Below are positions 16,601 to 26,591 of a stretch of DNA of 64,000 bases, in pieces (the first letter of the stretch is position 1; each line of letters opens with the position of its first letter). The notes below the pieces were generated by a model, which was not told where the DNA came from, did not search any database, and saw only the letters and a list, made by a program, of their open reading frames with translations. Made by a program: the position numbers and the translations under genes. Location: positions 1,922,001-1,986,000 of the forward strand of contig OZ241871.1 in NCBI GenBank assembly GCA_965202955.1, written 5' to 3'. Source of the stretch: Bin5 sp034422415. Lineage in GTDB: Bacteria; Chloroflexota; Anaerolineae; Caldilineales; Caldilineaceae.

Positions 16601-17050
16601 TTATCCTTTGATGCCGGTCAGCGTAATGCCCTGGATGAAGGTGCGCTGGGTGAGGAAGAAAAGGATGACGACCGGCAGCATCATGACGGTGCTGGCGGCC
16701 ATCAGCCCGCCGAACTCGGCGTTGTACTCGCCGCGGAAGAGGGCCAGGCCGAGTGACACGGTGTACAGGTCCTTGTCGCTGAGATAGATGAGCGGCCCCA
16801 GGTAGTCGCCCCATGCGGCCATGAACTGGAAGAGGGCCACTGTGGCGAGCGCGGCTTGGTGAGCGGCAGAACGATTCTCCAGAAGATCATGAGCTCATTG
16901 GCGCCGTCGACCTGGGCGGCGTCGTAGAGTTCCTGCGGCACGTCCTGCAGCCCGGCGAGCAGGATGAGCACGAGGCCGCCGACGCCCCAGGTGCTCATGA
17001 CGATCAGGGCCGGCTTGGCCCATTCGGGGTTGGCGAGCCAGCCGGGGCTA
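16601..17050 (-). pseudogene. Collapsed MalF-MalG-type sugar ABC permease genes
   Basis: Reading on the minus strand, 17050-16900 encodes the C-terminal part of a MalF-type permease (NPEWAKPALIVMSTWGVGG, then the EAA loop ELYDAAQVDGAN). It passes directly into a MalG-type sequence (FWRIVLPLTKP). A frameshift near 16850 follows, and then the MalG C-terminus appears (FQFMAAWGDYLGPLIYLSD to the end). Two permease genes have recombined at the shared EAA-loop region, and the hybrid is frameshifted. It cannot make a working permease. Confidence 0.75.
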
Positions 17051-17144
17051 CGCAGGCTGCCAGCGCGGCCATGCCGGCGGCGCCGCCAGCGAATTGGAGA
17101 AACTGGCGACGGCTTACGTTGCGTTTACGCGTGACTACCTCCTT
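17051..17144 (-). pseudogene. N-terminal remnant of a sugar-binding lipoprotein
   Basis: A good ribosome binding site (AAGGAGG at 17144-17138) is followed by codons for RKRNVSRRQFLQFAGG and AGMAALAAC. This is a twin-arginine plus lipobox signal of an ABC solute-binding protein. The start codon is not recognisable, and after about 30 codons the sequence joins the MalF remnant. The order binding protein, MalF, MalG was therefore that of a normal sugar ABC operon. Confidence 0.65.
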
Positions 17145-17479
17145 AATGGGTGTTGCGTATGGTACGGCGATTGCGCTGCCACGTGATTGGTGAATTGCGG
17201 TGACTGTCTTGCTCGTTCAGGGTGGACGCCGGGGTGTGGAGCGGTGGTGGCATCCTGTGGGGTATTCTATGGGTTCTTGGTGTATTGGGCAAGGTGCGGA
17301 TATCTGGCCGGATGGGCTGTGAGCGAGGACGGGAAGGTTGCTGCGCCCTCACAATTGTCATTTTCATGTCAGTTGACGTTCAACTATAATTCGTCATACA
17401 TTGGCACTTTGGTGACGCCTTGGTTTTGGAAGCGAAAAAGTGTTGCCATCTTGTGGCCATTGATTTACCCCTTCACCTG

Positions 17480-17530
17480 CTCGGTGAATTGCTCCATTAT
17501 ACACCTTAGCTTGTGGTCCAGTTTTTGGGG
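17480..17530 (-). mobile_element. Solo IS-like left end
   Basis: On the minus strand this matches the block at about 43955-44005: CCCCAAAAACTGGACCACAA, GCTAAGGTGTATAATGGAGC and AATTCAC. It includes what looks like the promoter and first codons (MEQFT) of a transposase gene. No body or right end follows. The rest of the 17145-17638 gap shows nothing else recognisable. Confidence 0.5.
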
Positions 17531-17638
17531 CCCACTTCAAGATCACAAGAAAAGCGTGAGGACATAGTACGCCTTTTCGCCAACAATGCCCCCATCTGCA
17601 CAGGGACCCAGCTCTGAGATAACGCAAGGAGGCCATAC

Positions 17639-18589
17639 ATGTCCAAAGCACGAGTCAGCCTCGTTCACGGCGGGGACCGGCGCGCCAATGTCTTCAACGC
17701 GCTCGAACTGGTGCGCGGGGAGGTGGAAGGCCGCCTCGCCGAACAGGTGATGCTGAAGCCGAACTTTCTGAGCAGCGAGAACCAGCTGGCCTCCAGCCAC
17801 GTGGACGCGCTGCGGGGCGTGCTCGACTTCCTGCTGACGACGCCGAAGCCGCCGCGCGAGGTGCTGATCGCGGAGGGGGGCGCGGCGGATACGTGGGACG
17901 CCTACCGCAACTTCGGCTACTACGCGCTGGAACAGGAGTACCCGATCCCGCTGCGGCTGCTGGATCTGCACCGGGAGACGGAGTGGACGTCGACGCCGAT
18001 CGTGCTGGCGGACGGCAGCGAGACGGTCGCACGGATGCCGCGCACGCTGCTCGACTGCCCGTGCACGATCTCGATCGCGATTCCGAAGACGCACGACACC
18101 TGCGTGGTCACGCTGGCGCTGAAGAATATGATCATGGGCACGATCTACCGGCAGGACCGGGTCAAGATGCACGGCTTCAATGGGCACGGCGAGCGGCGGG
18201 TGCCGGATGAGTCGCGGGCGATGAGCATCAACCTGGTGCGGCTGGCACGCTTCATGACGCCGGACGTCTCGGTGATCGACGGGGCGCGCGCGATGGAGGG
18301 CAACGGACCGGGCAACGGCGACGGGCTCGACATGGGCATCGCCGCGGCCGGCATCGACGTTTTCGCGACGGACGCGGTGATCGCCAAGACGATGGGCTTC
18401 GAGCCGCTGGAGCTGGGCTTTCTGCGCTACGCGCACGACCTGGGCATGGGCACGGCCGATTTGAGCGAGATCGAGCTGCTCGGCGGCGTACCGATCGAGT
18501 CGGTGGCGCGGCAGTTCAAGCCGCACGAGACGACCGAGCAGCAGCTGCAGTGGCGGGTCGAGAACGCGGCGCAGCTGCTGGCGGCTTAA
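17639..18589 (+). CDS. DUF362-family protein
   Basis: A 316-residue protein of the DUF362 family, with a strong AAGGAGG ribosome binding site. Family features are MLKPNFLSSEN near residue 38, VLIAEGGAADTWDAYRNFGY and IAIPKTHDTCVVTLALKNM. Iron-sulfur Cys motifs seen in some DUF362 proteins are absent. The function is unknown. The conserved Lys/Asp-rich pockets suggest an enzyme. It stands alone on the plus strand. Confidence 0.82.
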   Translation: MSKARVSLVHGGDRRANVFNALELVRGEVEGRLAEQVMLKPNFLSSENQLASSHVDALRGVLDFLLTTPKPPREVLIAEGGAADTWDAYRNFGYYALEQEYPIPLRLLDLHRETEWTSTPIVLADGSETVARMPRTLLDCPCTISIAIPKTHDTCVVTLALKNMIMGTIYRQDRVKMHGFNGHGERRVPDESRAMSINLVRLARFMTPDVSVIDGARAMEGNGPGNGDGLDMGIAAAGIDVFATDAVIAKTMGFEPLELGFLRYAHDLGMGTADLSEIELLGGVPIESVARQFKPHETTEQQLQWRVENAAQLLAA

Positions 18590-18593
18590 CGGC

Positions 18594-18804
18594 AGTGGCC
18601 GGTGGCCAGTGGCCAGTGGCCGGTAACTGCAGGGGCCAGTGGTCAGTGGTCAGTGGCCAGTAGCCGGTAACTGCAGGGGCCAGTTGTCAGTGGCCAGTAG
18701 CCAGTAACTGCAGGGGCCGGGGGCGGGTCGAGAAGGCTGTGGCGGGCTGAGGTCGGCGCCCGCAGTCACCAACTAAAAACTCAAAACTGAAAACGAAAAA
18801 CTCC
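18594..18804 (+). repeat. Two classes of 7-bp repeats with a higher-order unit
   Basis: From 18594 to 18717 GGCCAGT/GGTCAGT/GGCCGGT heptamers are broken three times by AACTGCAGG, giving a higher-order repeat of about 45-55 bp. From 18773 to 18800 the A-rich class follows (ctaaaaa, ctcaaaa, ctgaaaa, cgaaaaa). It abuts the next start codon, which therefore lacks a normal ribosome binding site. Confidence 0.75.
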
Positions 18805-18806
18805 CA

Positions 18807-19754
18807 ATGCTTCCCATCATCGATACGCACCAACATCTGTGGGACCTGGACCGCTTCGAGCTGCCGTGGCTGGCGGAGGCGCCGAGTCTGAACCGCAACT
18901 ATGTGACCAGCGACTATCTTGAGGCGACGGCGGGGCTGAACGTGGTCAAGACTGTCTACATGGAGGTGGACGTGACGCCGGCGCAACATCCAGCCGAGGC
19001 GGAGCACCTGATTGCGCTGTGCGCGTCGGCGGAGCACCCGACCGCGGGCGCGGTGATCGGCGGGGCGATGACGTCGGGCGAGTTCGGCGGCTACATCCGG
19101 CGCTTTGCCGGCAGTCCGGTGATCAAGGGCGTGCGGCAGGTGCTGCACGGGCCGGGCACGCCGGCGGGAACCTGCCTTGCGCCGCAGTTTGTGGAGAACG
19201 TGCGGCTGCTGGGTGAGCTGGGCCTGAGCTTCGACCTGTGCATGCGGCCGTCGGAGCTGGGTGACGGCGTGACGCTGGCGCAGACGTGCCCGGAGACGCG
19301 CTTTGTGCTCGATCATTGCGGCAACGGCGATCCCTATCTGATCAGCGGGGAGCTGCCGGGCGATTCCGGCGGCGACGGGGACGGTTTCAATCTGACGATC
19401 GCGGACCACAGAGACCGCGACGATCCGTTCTGGCACGACGCGCAGCAGTGGCGGGACGGAATTGCGGCGCTGGCGGCGCTGCCGAACACGATCTGCAAGA
19501 TTTCGGGCATCGTCGCGCGCACGCGGCCGGGCTGGACCGCCGTGGATCTGGCGCCGGCGGTGAACCACTGCCTGGACAGTTTCGGGCCGGACCGGGTGGT
19601 CTTCGGCGGCGACTGGCCGGTCTGCACGCTGGGCGCAGAGGCGACGTACCGCGCGTGGGCGGAGGCGCTGAAGGTGATCATCGCCGGCCGCAGCGAGGCG
19701 GAGCAGCGCAAGCTGCTGCACGACAACGCGGCCGCGTTCTACGCGCTGGATTGA
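18807..19754 (+). CDS. Amidohydrolase-2 family lactonase (L-fuconolactonase-like)
   Basis: A 315-residue COG3618-type metal-dependent hydrolase. It has DTHQHLWDLDRFELPWL at the N-terminus, VLDHCGNGDP in the middle, and FGGDWPVCTLGA near the end (GGDWP holds the metal-site Asp). Relatives hydrolyse sugar lactones such as fuconolactone, or 2-pyrone-4,6-dicarboxylate. This supports a lactone-to-acid step before the enolase-type dehydratase and the HpcH-type aldolase. The start codon directly follows 7-bp repeats. Confidence 0.85.
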   Translation: MLPIIDTHQHLWDLDRFELPWLAEAPSLNRNYVTSDYLEATAGLNVVKTVYMEVDVTPAQHPAEAEHLIALCASAEHPTAGAVIGGAMTSGEFGGYIRRFAGSPVIKGVRQVLHGPGTPAGTCLAPQFVENVRLLGELGLSFDLCMRPSELGDGVTLAQTCPETRFVLDHCGNGDPYLISGELPGDSGGDGDGFNLTIADHRDRDDPFWHDAQQWRDGIAALAALPNTICKISGIVARTRPGWTAVDLAPAVNHCLDSFGPDRVVFGGDWPVCTLGAEATYRAWAEALKVIIAGRSEAEQRKLLHDNAAAFYALD

Positions 19755-20087
19755 GCGTGCGGGGCAGGCCGGTTGCGCCGGCGGATTCCGTGCGGTAGGG
19801 CCGGCAGCGGTCATCCGATTTCATCTCTGATATTGCGGAAGGCGGCGGGATAAAAGCCGCACGATTGCCGTGCTCATGTAACGAAGCGGCAGCGCATCGA
19901 ACGGCTGCGCCCCGGGGTCACTCCTGGGGAGGGACCCTGTTGCCCGGTTGATGTCGTTCAACGAACGGACAGCTCTCGCGTTCTTACGGACCTGCTCAGC
20001 GGTTGTCTTCGAATCCAGGCCCGTACCCCCTATCCCGGTTTTCCAGCCGGTTCAGCTTAGAATTTTATCCTGAGGAGTAGAGGGCCT
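19755..20087. other. Intergenic stretch with no recognised feature
   Basis: No gene or repeat was recognised here. An AGGAG ribosome binding site for the macroglobulin gene lies near its right end (about 20070). A C/G-rich inverted stretch at 19911-19935 could fold, but nothing supports an RNA gene. Confidence 0.4.
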
Positions 20088-23000
20088 ATGTCCCATCGAT
20101 CCTTTCTCTCCATTTCTCTCCTCCTGGCTGCGCTGGCGACCCTCAGCTGTGCGGCGAACAGTTCCATAGACACGCATGAGGCCGGCGTCGCCGCTCAATC
20201 GGCAACGCCTGAAGATGCGGAGGCGGTGGTACAGGCCTATGATGTTGAGGAGGAGGAGCAGACATCCGAGGAGTATGTCTCGCCGCCGTTCGCGCTCAGT
20301 GAAGGGCAGCCCGGCTGGGATGGCGGCGAAGCGCGTCCGCACCGGGCGCAGGCGACACCCCTCACGCAGGAGCAGGTCCAACATCTGCTGGAGCGGTTGC
20401 CGCCCGTTCAGGCGGAAGAGGGGGACGTCGAGCAGGTGCGCCTGCCCGACCAGGGCCCGCCGCCGCCCCGCCCCGGCGTAGAAGTAGAGCTGCCCTTCCC
20501 GCCGCCGCAAACCGAACGGCTGCCGGATGACGGCGCGGACACGCCCCTCGCCGTTCTGCGCTATTCGCCTGAGGGGGATGTGTCCCTGGCTCCCCAGCTG
20601 AGCGTTACCTTCAACCAGGCGATGGTCCCGCTCAGCAGTCACCAGGAGCTGGCCCGGGAGGAGGTGCCGGTCAGGCTGTCGCCCGCCGTGCCGGGCCGCT
20701 GGCGCTGGGTGGGCACGAAGACACTCCTCTTTGAGCCTGAAGTGGAAGGCCTCTCCCGCATGCCGATGGCGACCGAGTACGCGGTCGAGATTCCCGCGGG
20801 GACAGAAACGGCGGGCGGCCAGAAACTGGCGCAACCGGTCAGCTGGACCTTCCGCACACCATCCCCCACGCTGCAGGAGTCGTATCCCACAGATGGCAAG
20901 TTCGACGTGGAGCCGGTTATTTTTGCGTCGTTCGACCAGCGGATTGACCCGGCTGCCGTCGTCGAGCTGGCGCAGGTTACCGCCGGCGGCAGCAGCTACG
21001 CCGTGCGCCTGGCGAGGGAGGACGAGATCGCTGCCGACGAGCGCGTTCAACGCCTGGCAGCGGAGGCGCACCGGGACCACTGGCTGGCGTTTGTGCCGGT
21101 CGGGCCCCTCCCGCGCGAGACGACCGTTACCGTGAATTTTCCTGCGGGCACGCCCTCGCTTGAGGGCCCGCTTGTCAGCGCGCAGCCGCAGAGTTTCAGC
21201 TTCCAGACGCCGGGCCCCTTCGCACTGCATGAGCACAGCTGCGGCTATGAGCAGGACGGGCCATGCGACCCAATGTCCGGTTTTTACTTGACGTTCACCA
21301 ATCCCCTGGACGCCGACCAATTTGACGTCTCTCTTATCTCTATTGAACCGGACATGCCGATCTTGATGGGTCATGTTTCCGGCGATTCTTTCTACTATGT
21401 TGGAAACGTCGTGGGAGGAACGACATACACTGTAACGGTCGGAGCCGGGCTCACGGACCGGTTCGGTCAGACCCTGCAAGAGGACGTGCAGGTCCAGTTC
21501 CGCATCGCGCGGCCAGGCCGTCGGCTGGAATCCAATGCCGGCGCGCTGGCGGTCCTCGACCCCTACGGTCAACCCTTCTTTCCCATAACCACCGTCAACG
21601 TGGACGCGGTGACGGTGCACGCTTTTCGTGTTGAGCCCGAACAGTTTGACAACTACATGCGGTGGCGGAGCCGCTATCTCAGAAAATACACCTCATCGGA
21701 CCCTCCCGGTGAACTGGCGGCGGACCGCATCCTGGAGATTGGCGGAGCGGCTGACGAGCTGATCGAGACGCGTATCGATCTGTCCGAGATCCTGCCCGCC
21801 AGGACCGGGCATGTCATCCTGCACGTGGAAACGGTTTCCAGCGCGAATTACCTGGGAGAGGATGCGCCGGTTATCAGCTGGATACAGGCAACCGGAATTG
21901 GCCTCGACGCGTTTGTCGAGGGAGAGGGAATGCTCGTCTGGGCCAACCGTCTCGAAGATGGGGCGCCGCTGTCCGGCGTCGAACTCTCGTTATTGCCTGG
22001 AAATGATGTAGTCGCGACCGGCGACGATGGAATCGCCTGGCTGCAGCTGACGCAGGACGCCAAAACGCTGATCGCCCGAACAGAAAATGATGCCGTCCTG
22101 TTGCCGGCAAGTCGTCTCAGTATGTATGGGGCCTCTGTGTCCCCTATGACCTTTCTGCTTGCGGACGATCGCGCCTGGGGTCCGGTCAGCCCATGGTGGG
22201 AAAGGCCTGAGTACCGCTTCTATGTCTTTGACGATCGCGGGATATACCGGCCTGGGGAAGAGGTGAGCATAAAGGGGTGGTTGCGGCAGGTCGAAGCCGG
22301 GGCGGATGGCGACGTGACCTTGCTTCCAGGCAGCGAAGAGGGCCAGATAGAGTACAGCGTTTGGGGCTATGGAAACGCTGCGATTGCTAAAGGCAGCGCG
22401 CCGCTCAGCCCCCTGGGAGGCTTCCATTTTCAATTCGATCTGCCCGAAGAGATGAACCTGGGCCCGGCATTGGTCAAGATATGGTGGGGCGAAGAAATCA
22501 CGTACCGGCACACAGTTCAGGTGCAGGAGTTCCGTCGTCCTGAGTTCGAAGTCGGCGCGCGTATCAGCGAAGGCCCCCATATCGCCGGCGGTCACGCGCT
22601 GGCGACGGTGAGCGCCAACTATTTTGCCGGCGGCCCTCTCGCTGCAGCTGAAGTCGACTGGTCGGTCGAAGCGCGTGAGGGTCGCTATAGCCCTCCGAAC
22701 TGGTCCGACTTTGCCTTCGGCAAGTGGTCTCCCTGGTGGCGCACAGATGGCTTTGCCTATGACGTTTACGATGATCTTGGCTATTACATGCCATTCGACC
22801 TTGTCCCCGTCATTCCAATTCCGGAGGGCGTCTTCTTCGGGAGGGAAGGGGCGAACGGCTTCGGCAGTTCGACGTTCACCTCGCGCACGGACATGAGCGG
22901 CGTTCATGCGCTGCGTATTGACTTCCTGGGCGGCGACAACGGGGCGGATGGCGCAGAGACCGCCGCCACGGGTGGAGCGAGACCATATCCAGTGAGTATC

Positions 23001-26000
23001 GGCGCCACGGCCACCGTCATGGACGTGAACCGTCAGGCGTGGAGCAGCCGCGCCGACCTCCTCCTCCATCCGGCAGACCTGTATGTCGGCCTGCGCTCCA
23101 CCCGCAACTTTGTCGAAGGCGGTGAACCGTTGACCATCGAAGCTGTGGTCACGGACCTTGACGGCAACGCCATCAAGGGGCATCCCGTCTTGCTGCGCGC
23201 GGCCCGGCTGGAGCGGGGCTATCGCGACGGCGAATGGCGTGAAACTGAACAGAACCGTCAGGAATGTAGCGTGAAAACGACGGCCGCGTCCTCGCCCCAC
23301 GATACCGAACATGGATTTGCCGCGTGTTCCTTCGCGGCGACTCTTGGCGGCGAATACCGCATCACGGCCATCGTCGAAGACGACGCCGGACGACGCAGCC
23401 AGACCGAGTTGACGCGCTGGGTGAGCGGGGGGCGGCGCCAGCCAAGCCGCGCAGTGGAGAGGGAGCAGCTCGAACTTATCCCGGACGGCGACAACTATGC
23501 CGCGGGGGATGTCGCCCGGATACTGGTGCAGGCCCCATTCTTCCCTGCCGAAGGCCTCGTTACCGTGCGGCGGGAGGGGCTTGTCTCCACAGAGCGGTTC
23601 ACGATGGACGGGCCGACCCATACACTGCAGCTGCCGATCGAGGAGAAGCACATCCCCAACATAGATGTGCAGGTAAATCTGGTCGGATCAACTGCGCGCG
23701 TGGATGACGAAGGCAACGAGATTTCCGCGGCGCCGCCTCGCCCGGCCTACGCGCGCGGCCGCCTGAATCTGTCGATCCCGCCGCTGAGCCGCACGCTGCG
23801 AGTTGAGGCAGTCCCGCGCGCGCAGAAGTTGGAACCGGGCGCAGAAACAACGATCGACGTGATGGTGCGCAACGCAAAAGGTGAACCGGTTGCCGACGCC
23901 GAGTTTGCCGTCGTTGTCGTTGATGAGGCGATCCTGGCCCTGACCGGTTTTGAGTTAATCGATCCCTTGACAGTGTTCTACCGCGAGCGCCTGGACCTTG
24001 TCAGAAACTACCATAGCCGCGCCGCTCTGCTGCTTGCCGCGCCTCCGGATATGATGGCTATGATGTCTGAGATGATGAAGCGCGGAGTCCCTATGGGTGC
24101 GATGGCGGCGGCGGCGCCGGCAGCTGCCGAGGAGGAAGTGTTAATGGGCCCCGGTCTGGCCGAAGCGGCGAAAGCGGCCGGAGGCAACGTGGAGTCGATC
24201 CTGGTGCGGAGGGACTACGACCCGTTGGCTCTCTTCGCGCCGGATGTGCGCACTGACGCCGACGGCCGGGCCAGCGTGCCGGTTACGCTGCCGGACAACC
24301 TGACCCGCTACCGTGTGATGGTGGTGGCCGTGGCCGGGGGCAAATATTTTGGCAGCGGTGAATCGAGCCTGACAGGGCGGCTGCCGCTGATGGTGCGTCC
24401 TTCCGCGCCCCGTTTCCTCAACTTCGGCGACAGCTTCGAGCTGCCGGTCGTGCTGCAGAACCAGACCGGCGAGGCGATGGAGACACACATAATCGTGCGC
24501 GCGACCAACGCCGAAGTAGTGACGGAGAGCGGCGTGAGCAGAGCGGCCGGCTATGCGGTGACGGTCCCCGCCAACGACCGCGTCGAGGTGCGCATCCCGA
24601 CGACGACGGCCAGCGCGGGCAGGGCCCGCTTCCAGTTCGGCGCGATCGACGCCAACCAGCCCTCGATCGCCGACGCGGCCGAGGTCGATCTGCCCGTCTT
24701 TACGCCCGCAACCACCGAGGCTTTCGCGGTCTACGGCGAGATGGACGAGAGCGGCGCGGTCCTGCAGACGCTGCGGCCCCCCTCCGAGGCGGCGCCGAAC
24801 TATGGCGGCCTGGAAGTGACGGTCTCCTCCACCGCGCTGCAGGCGTTGACCGACGCTTTCATCTACCTGGTGCGCTACCCCTACGAGTGCTCCGAGCAGA
24901 TTGCGTCCCGCATCCTGGGTGTGGCCGCGCTGCGCGATGTGCTGACGGCGTTCGACGCCGAGGGGCTGCCCTCGCCCGCCGAGCTCGAAGAGACGATGCA
25001 ACGCGATCTGCAGAAGTTGGAGGGCTTGCAGGACGACAACGGCGGCTTCCCCATCTGGCGGCGCGGCGGCGAAGTCTGGCCCTATCACAGCATACACGTC
25101 GCCCACGCCCTGGCCCGCGCCCAACTGAAGGGCTACGCCGTACCCGAAGAGATGTTGAGCCACGCCCTCGATTACCTGCGCAATATCGAGGAGCAGTTCC
25201 CATCCCGGTACGGACCCGGCGCGCGGCGCGGGCTTTCCTCCTATGCTCTCTATGTGCGCAAACTGCTCAACGACAGTGATCCATCCAAGGCGCGCGCGCT
25301 GGTAAGCAGCGCCGGCCTGGAGGACCTCTCGCTGGAGAGTGTTGGCTGGCTGCTCTTTGTGCTGACCGATGACCCCGCCTCGCAGGAGACGGTTGAAGAG
25401 ATGCGGCGCTTCCTCAACAACCGTGTGACCGAGACCGCCGGCGCGCCCACGGTCGTCTCCGGCTATAGCGACGGCGACTATCTGCTGCTCCATTCCAGCC
25501 GCCGCGCCGATGCCGTGCTGCTGGAGGCACTCGTCGTCGATCAGCCGGAGAGCGACCTGATCACCAAGCTGGTGCGCGGCCTGCTCGGTCAGCGGAAGGC
25601 CGGTCGGTGGGGCAATACGCAGGAAAACGTGTGGGTGCTGCTGGCGATGGACCGCTACTTCAATACATTTGAGTCGCAGACACCCGACTATGTCGCTCGC
25701 ATCTGGCTGGGCGGGCAGTACGCCGGCGGGCATACGTTCGCGGGCCGCAGCGCGGAGAAGGTGGAGCTCGGCCTCCCGATGGCGTTCGTTTGGCAAAGCG
25801 CGATCGGGGCGGAAGGCGATCTGCCGCTGATCCTGCAGAAGGATGGGCAGGGGCGGCTCTACTACCGCCTTGGATTGCGCTATGCGCCGGCGGACCTGCG
25901 CCTTGACGCGGCCGACCACGGTTTCAGCGTCGAGCGCGTTTACGAGGCGGTCGACGACCCGGAGGATGTGCGCCGCGACGGGGACGGCGTGTGGCACATC

Positions 26001-26390
26001 CGCGCCGGCGCGCGCGTGCGCGTCAGGCTGACGATGGCCGCTCCCGCGCGCCGCGTGCACGTCGCCCTGGTGGACCCGCTGCCGGCCGGGCTGGAGATCC
26101 TCAACCCCGATCTGGCCGTCACCGGCGACGTGCCGCAGGACCCGAACGGCAGCCGCGCCGGCCGGTGGTGGAGGAGGAGTTGGTATCAGCACCAGAACCT
26201 GCGCGACGAGCGGGCCGAAGCCTTCACTTCCTACCTGTGGGCCGGGGTCCACGGGTACAGCTACATGGCCAGGGCCACGACGCCCGGCGCTTTCGTTGCG
26301 CCCCCTGCCAAGGCGGAGGAGATGTACGCGCCCGAGACGTTCGGCCGGTCGGGAACGGATTGGGTGGTGGTGGAGGTGGACGAAGAGTGA
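20088..26390 (+). CDS. Alpha-2-macroglobulin-like lipoprotein with thioester
   Basis: A 2100-residue secreted lipoprotein. A signal peptide ends in the lipobox LATLSC (Cys21), followed by an acidic linker, an Ig-like domain (about 160-255), MG-type beta domains, a bait-region-like Met/Ala-rich stretch (MMAMMSEMMKRG, about 1325), and the alpha-2-macroglobulin core. The thioester motif C1601-S-E-Q1604 is intact (YECSEQ), followed by the alpha/alpha-toroid. Bacterial homologues trap attacking proteases at the cell envelope. They are usually encoded next to a class A PBP1c gene, which is absent here. A hairpin terminator follows at 26648. Confidence 0.92.
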   Translation: MSHRSFLSISLLLAALATLSCAANSSIDTHEAGVAAQSATPEDAEAVVQAYDVEEEEQTSEEYVSPPFALSEGQPGWDGGEARPHRAQATPLTQEQVQHLLERLPPVQAEEGDVEQVRLPDQGPPPPRPGVEVELPFPPPQTERLPDDGADTPLAVLRYSPEGDVSLAPQLSVTFNQAMVPLSSHQELAREEVPVRLSPAVPGRWRWVGTKTLLFEPEVEGLSRMPMATEYAVEIPAGTETAGGQKLAQPVSWTFRTPSPTLQESYPTDGKFDVEPVIFASFDQRIDPAAVVELAQVTAGGSSYAVRLAREDEIAADERVQRLAAEAHRDHWLAFVPVGPLPRETTVTVNFPAGTPSLEGPLVSAQPQSFSFQTPGPFALHEHSCGYEQDGPCDPMSGFYLTFTNPLDADQFDVSLISIEPDMPILMGHVSGDSFYYVGNVVGGTTYTVTVGAGLTDRFGQTLQEDVQVQFRIARPGRRLESNAGALAVLDPYGQPFFPITTVNVDAVTVHAFRVEPEQFDNYMRWRSRYLRKYTSSDPPGELAADRILEIGGAADELIETRIDLSEILPARTGHVILHVETVSSANYLGEDAPVISWIQATGIGLDAFVEGEGMLVWANRLEDGAPLSGVELSLLPGNDVVATGDDGIAWLQLTQDAKTLIARTENDAVLLPASRLSMYGASVSPMTFLLADDRAWGPVSPWWERPEYRFYVFDDRGIYRPGEEVSIKGWLRQVEAGADGDVTLLPGSEEGQIEYSVWGYGNAAIAKGSAPLSPLGGFHFQFDLPEEMNLGPALVKIWWGEEITYRHTVQVQEFRRPEFEVGARISEGPHIAGGHALATVSANYFAGGPLAAAEVDWSVEAREGRYSPPNWSDFAFGKWSPWWRTDGFAYDVYDDLGYYMPFDLVPVIPIPEGVFFGREGANGFGSSTFTSRTDMSGVHALRIDFLGGDNGADGAETAATGGARPYPVSIGATATVMDVNRQAWSSRADLLLHPADLYVGLRSTRNFVEGGEPLTIEAVVTDLDGNAIKGHPVLLRAARLERGYRDGEWRETEQNRQECSVKTTAASSPHDTEHGFAACSFAATLGGEYRITAIVEDDAGRRSQTELTRWVSGGRRQPSRAVEREQLELIPDGDNYAAGDVARILVQAPFFPAEGLVTVRREGLVSTERFTMDGPTHTLQLPIEEKHIPNIDVQVNLVGSTARVDDEGNEISAAPPRPAYARGRLNLSIPPLSRTLRVEAVPRAQKLEPGAETTIDVMVRNAKGEPVADAEFAVVVVDEAILALTGFELIDPLTVFYRERLDLVRNYHSRAALLLAAPPDMMAMMSEMMKRGVPMGAMAAAAPAAAEEEVLMGPGLAEAAKAAGGNVESILVRRDYDPLALFAPDVRTDADGRASVPVTLPDNLTRYRVMVVAVAGGKYFGSGESSLTGRLPLMVRPSAPRFLNFGDSFELPVVLQNQTGEAMETHIIVRATNAEVVTESGVSRAAGYAVTVPANDRVEVRIPTTTASAGRARFQFGAIDANQPSIADAAEVDLPVFTPATTEAFAVYGEMDESGAVLQTLRPPSEAAPNYGGLEVTVSSTALQALTDAFIYLVRYPYECSEQIASRILGVAALRDVLTAFDAEGLPSPAELEETMQRDLQKLEGLQDDNGGFPIWRRGGEVWPYHSIHVAHALARAQLKGYAVPEEMLSHALDYLRNIEEQFPSRYGPGARRGLSSYALYVRKLLNDSDPSKARALVSSAGLEDLSLESVGWLLFVLTDDPASQETVEEMRRFLNNRVTETAGAPTVVSGYSDGDYLLLHSSRRADAVLLEALVVDQPESDLITKLVRGLLGQRKAGRWGNTQENVWVLLAMDRYFNTFESQTPDYVARIWLGGQYAGGHTFAGRSAEKVELGLPMAFVWQSAIGAEGDLPLILQKDGQGRLYYRLGLRYAPADLRLDAADHGFSVERVYEAVDDPEDVRRDGDGVWHIRAGARVRVRLTMAAPARRVHVALVDPLPAGLEILNPDLAVTGDVPQDPNGSRAGRWWRRSWYQHQNLRDERAEAFTSYLWAGVHGYSYMARATTPGAFVAPPAKAEEMYAPETFGRSGTDWVVVEVDEE

Positions 26391-26591
26391 AAGGCCAGTG
26401 GTGGCCGCCTGCGCGGCGGCGGCGCCGTTGTGTTGGGCGAGGATGGGACCGGCTGTGTCCCAAATTGGCCTGGACGGGGCCGGTTGTGTCCATGGAAGGC
26501 GCCGGTTCGGGGACAGAAAGGGTATCGAGAGGGTATCGGATGGTACAATTTGCCCTGATCGGCCTGATATTCGAAAAATTTTCCGGCGCCT

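Noticed and set aside
17187..17567. A 126-codon plus-strand frame before the DUF362 gene
   Set aside because: The translation has no similarity and crosses an IS-end remnant. A promoter/leader region is more likely.
18594..18717. CRISPR or origin iterons in the GGCCAGT array
   Set aside because: The heptamers are directly adjacent, with no spacers, no AT-rich unwinding region and no dnaA/rep gene nearby.
19755..20087. Structured RNA or riboswitch before the macroglobulin gene
   Set aside because: Only one possible C/G-rich fold was seen; no known riboswitch core could be recognised by eye.
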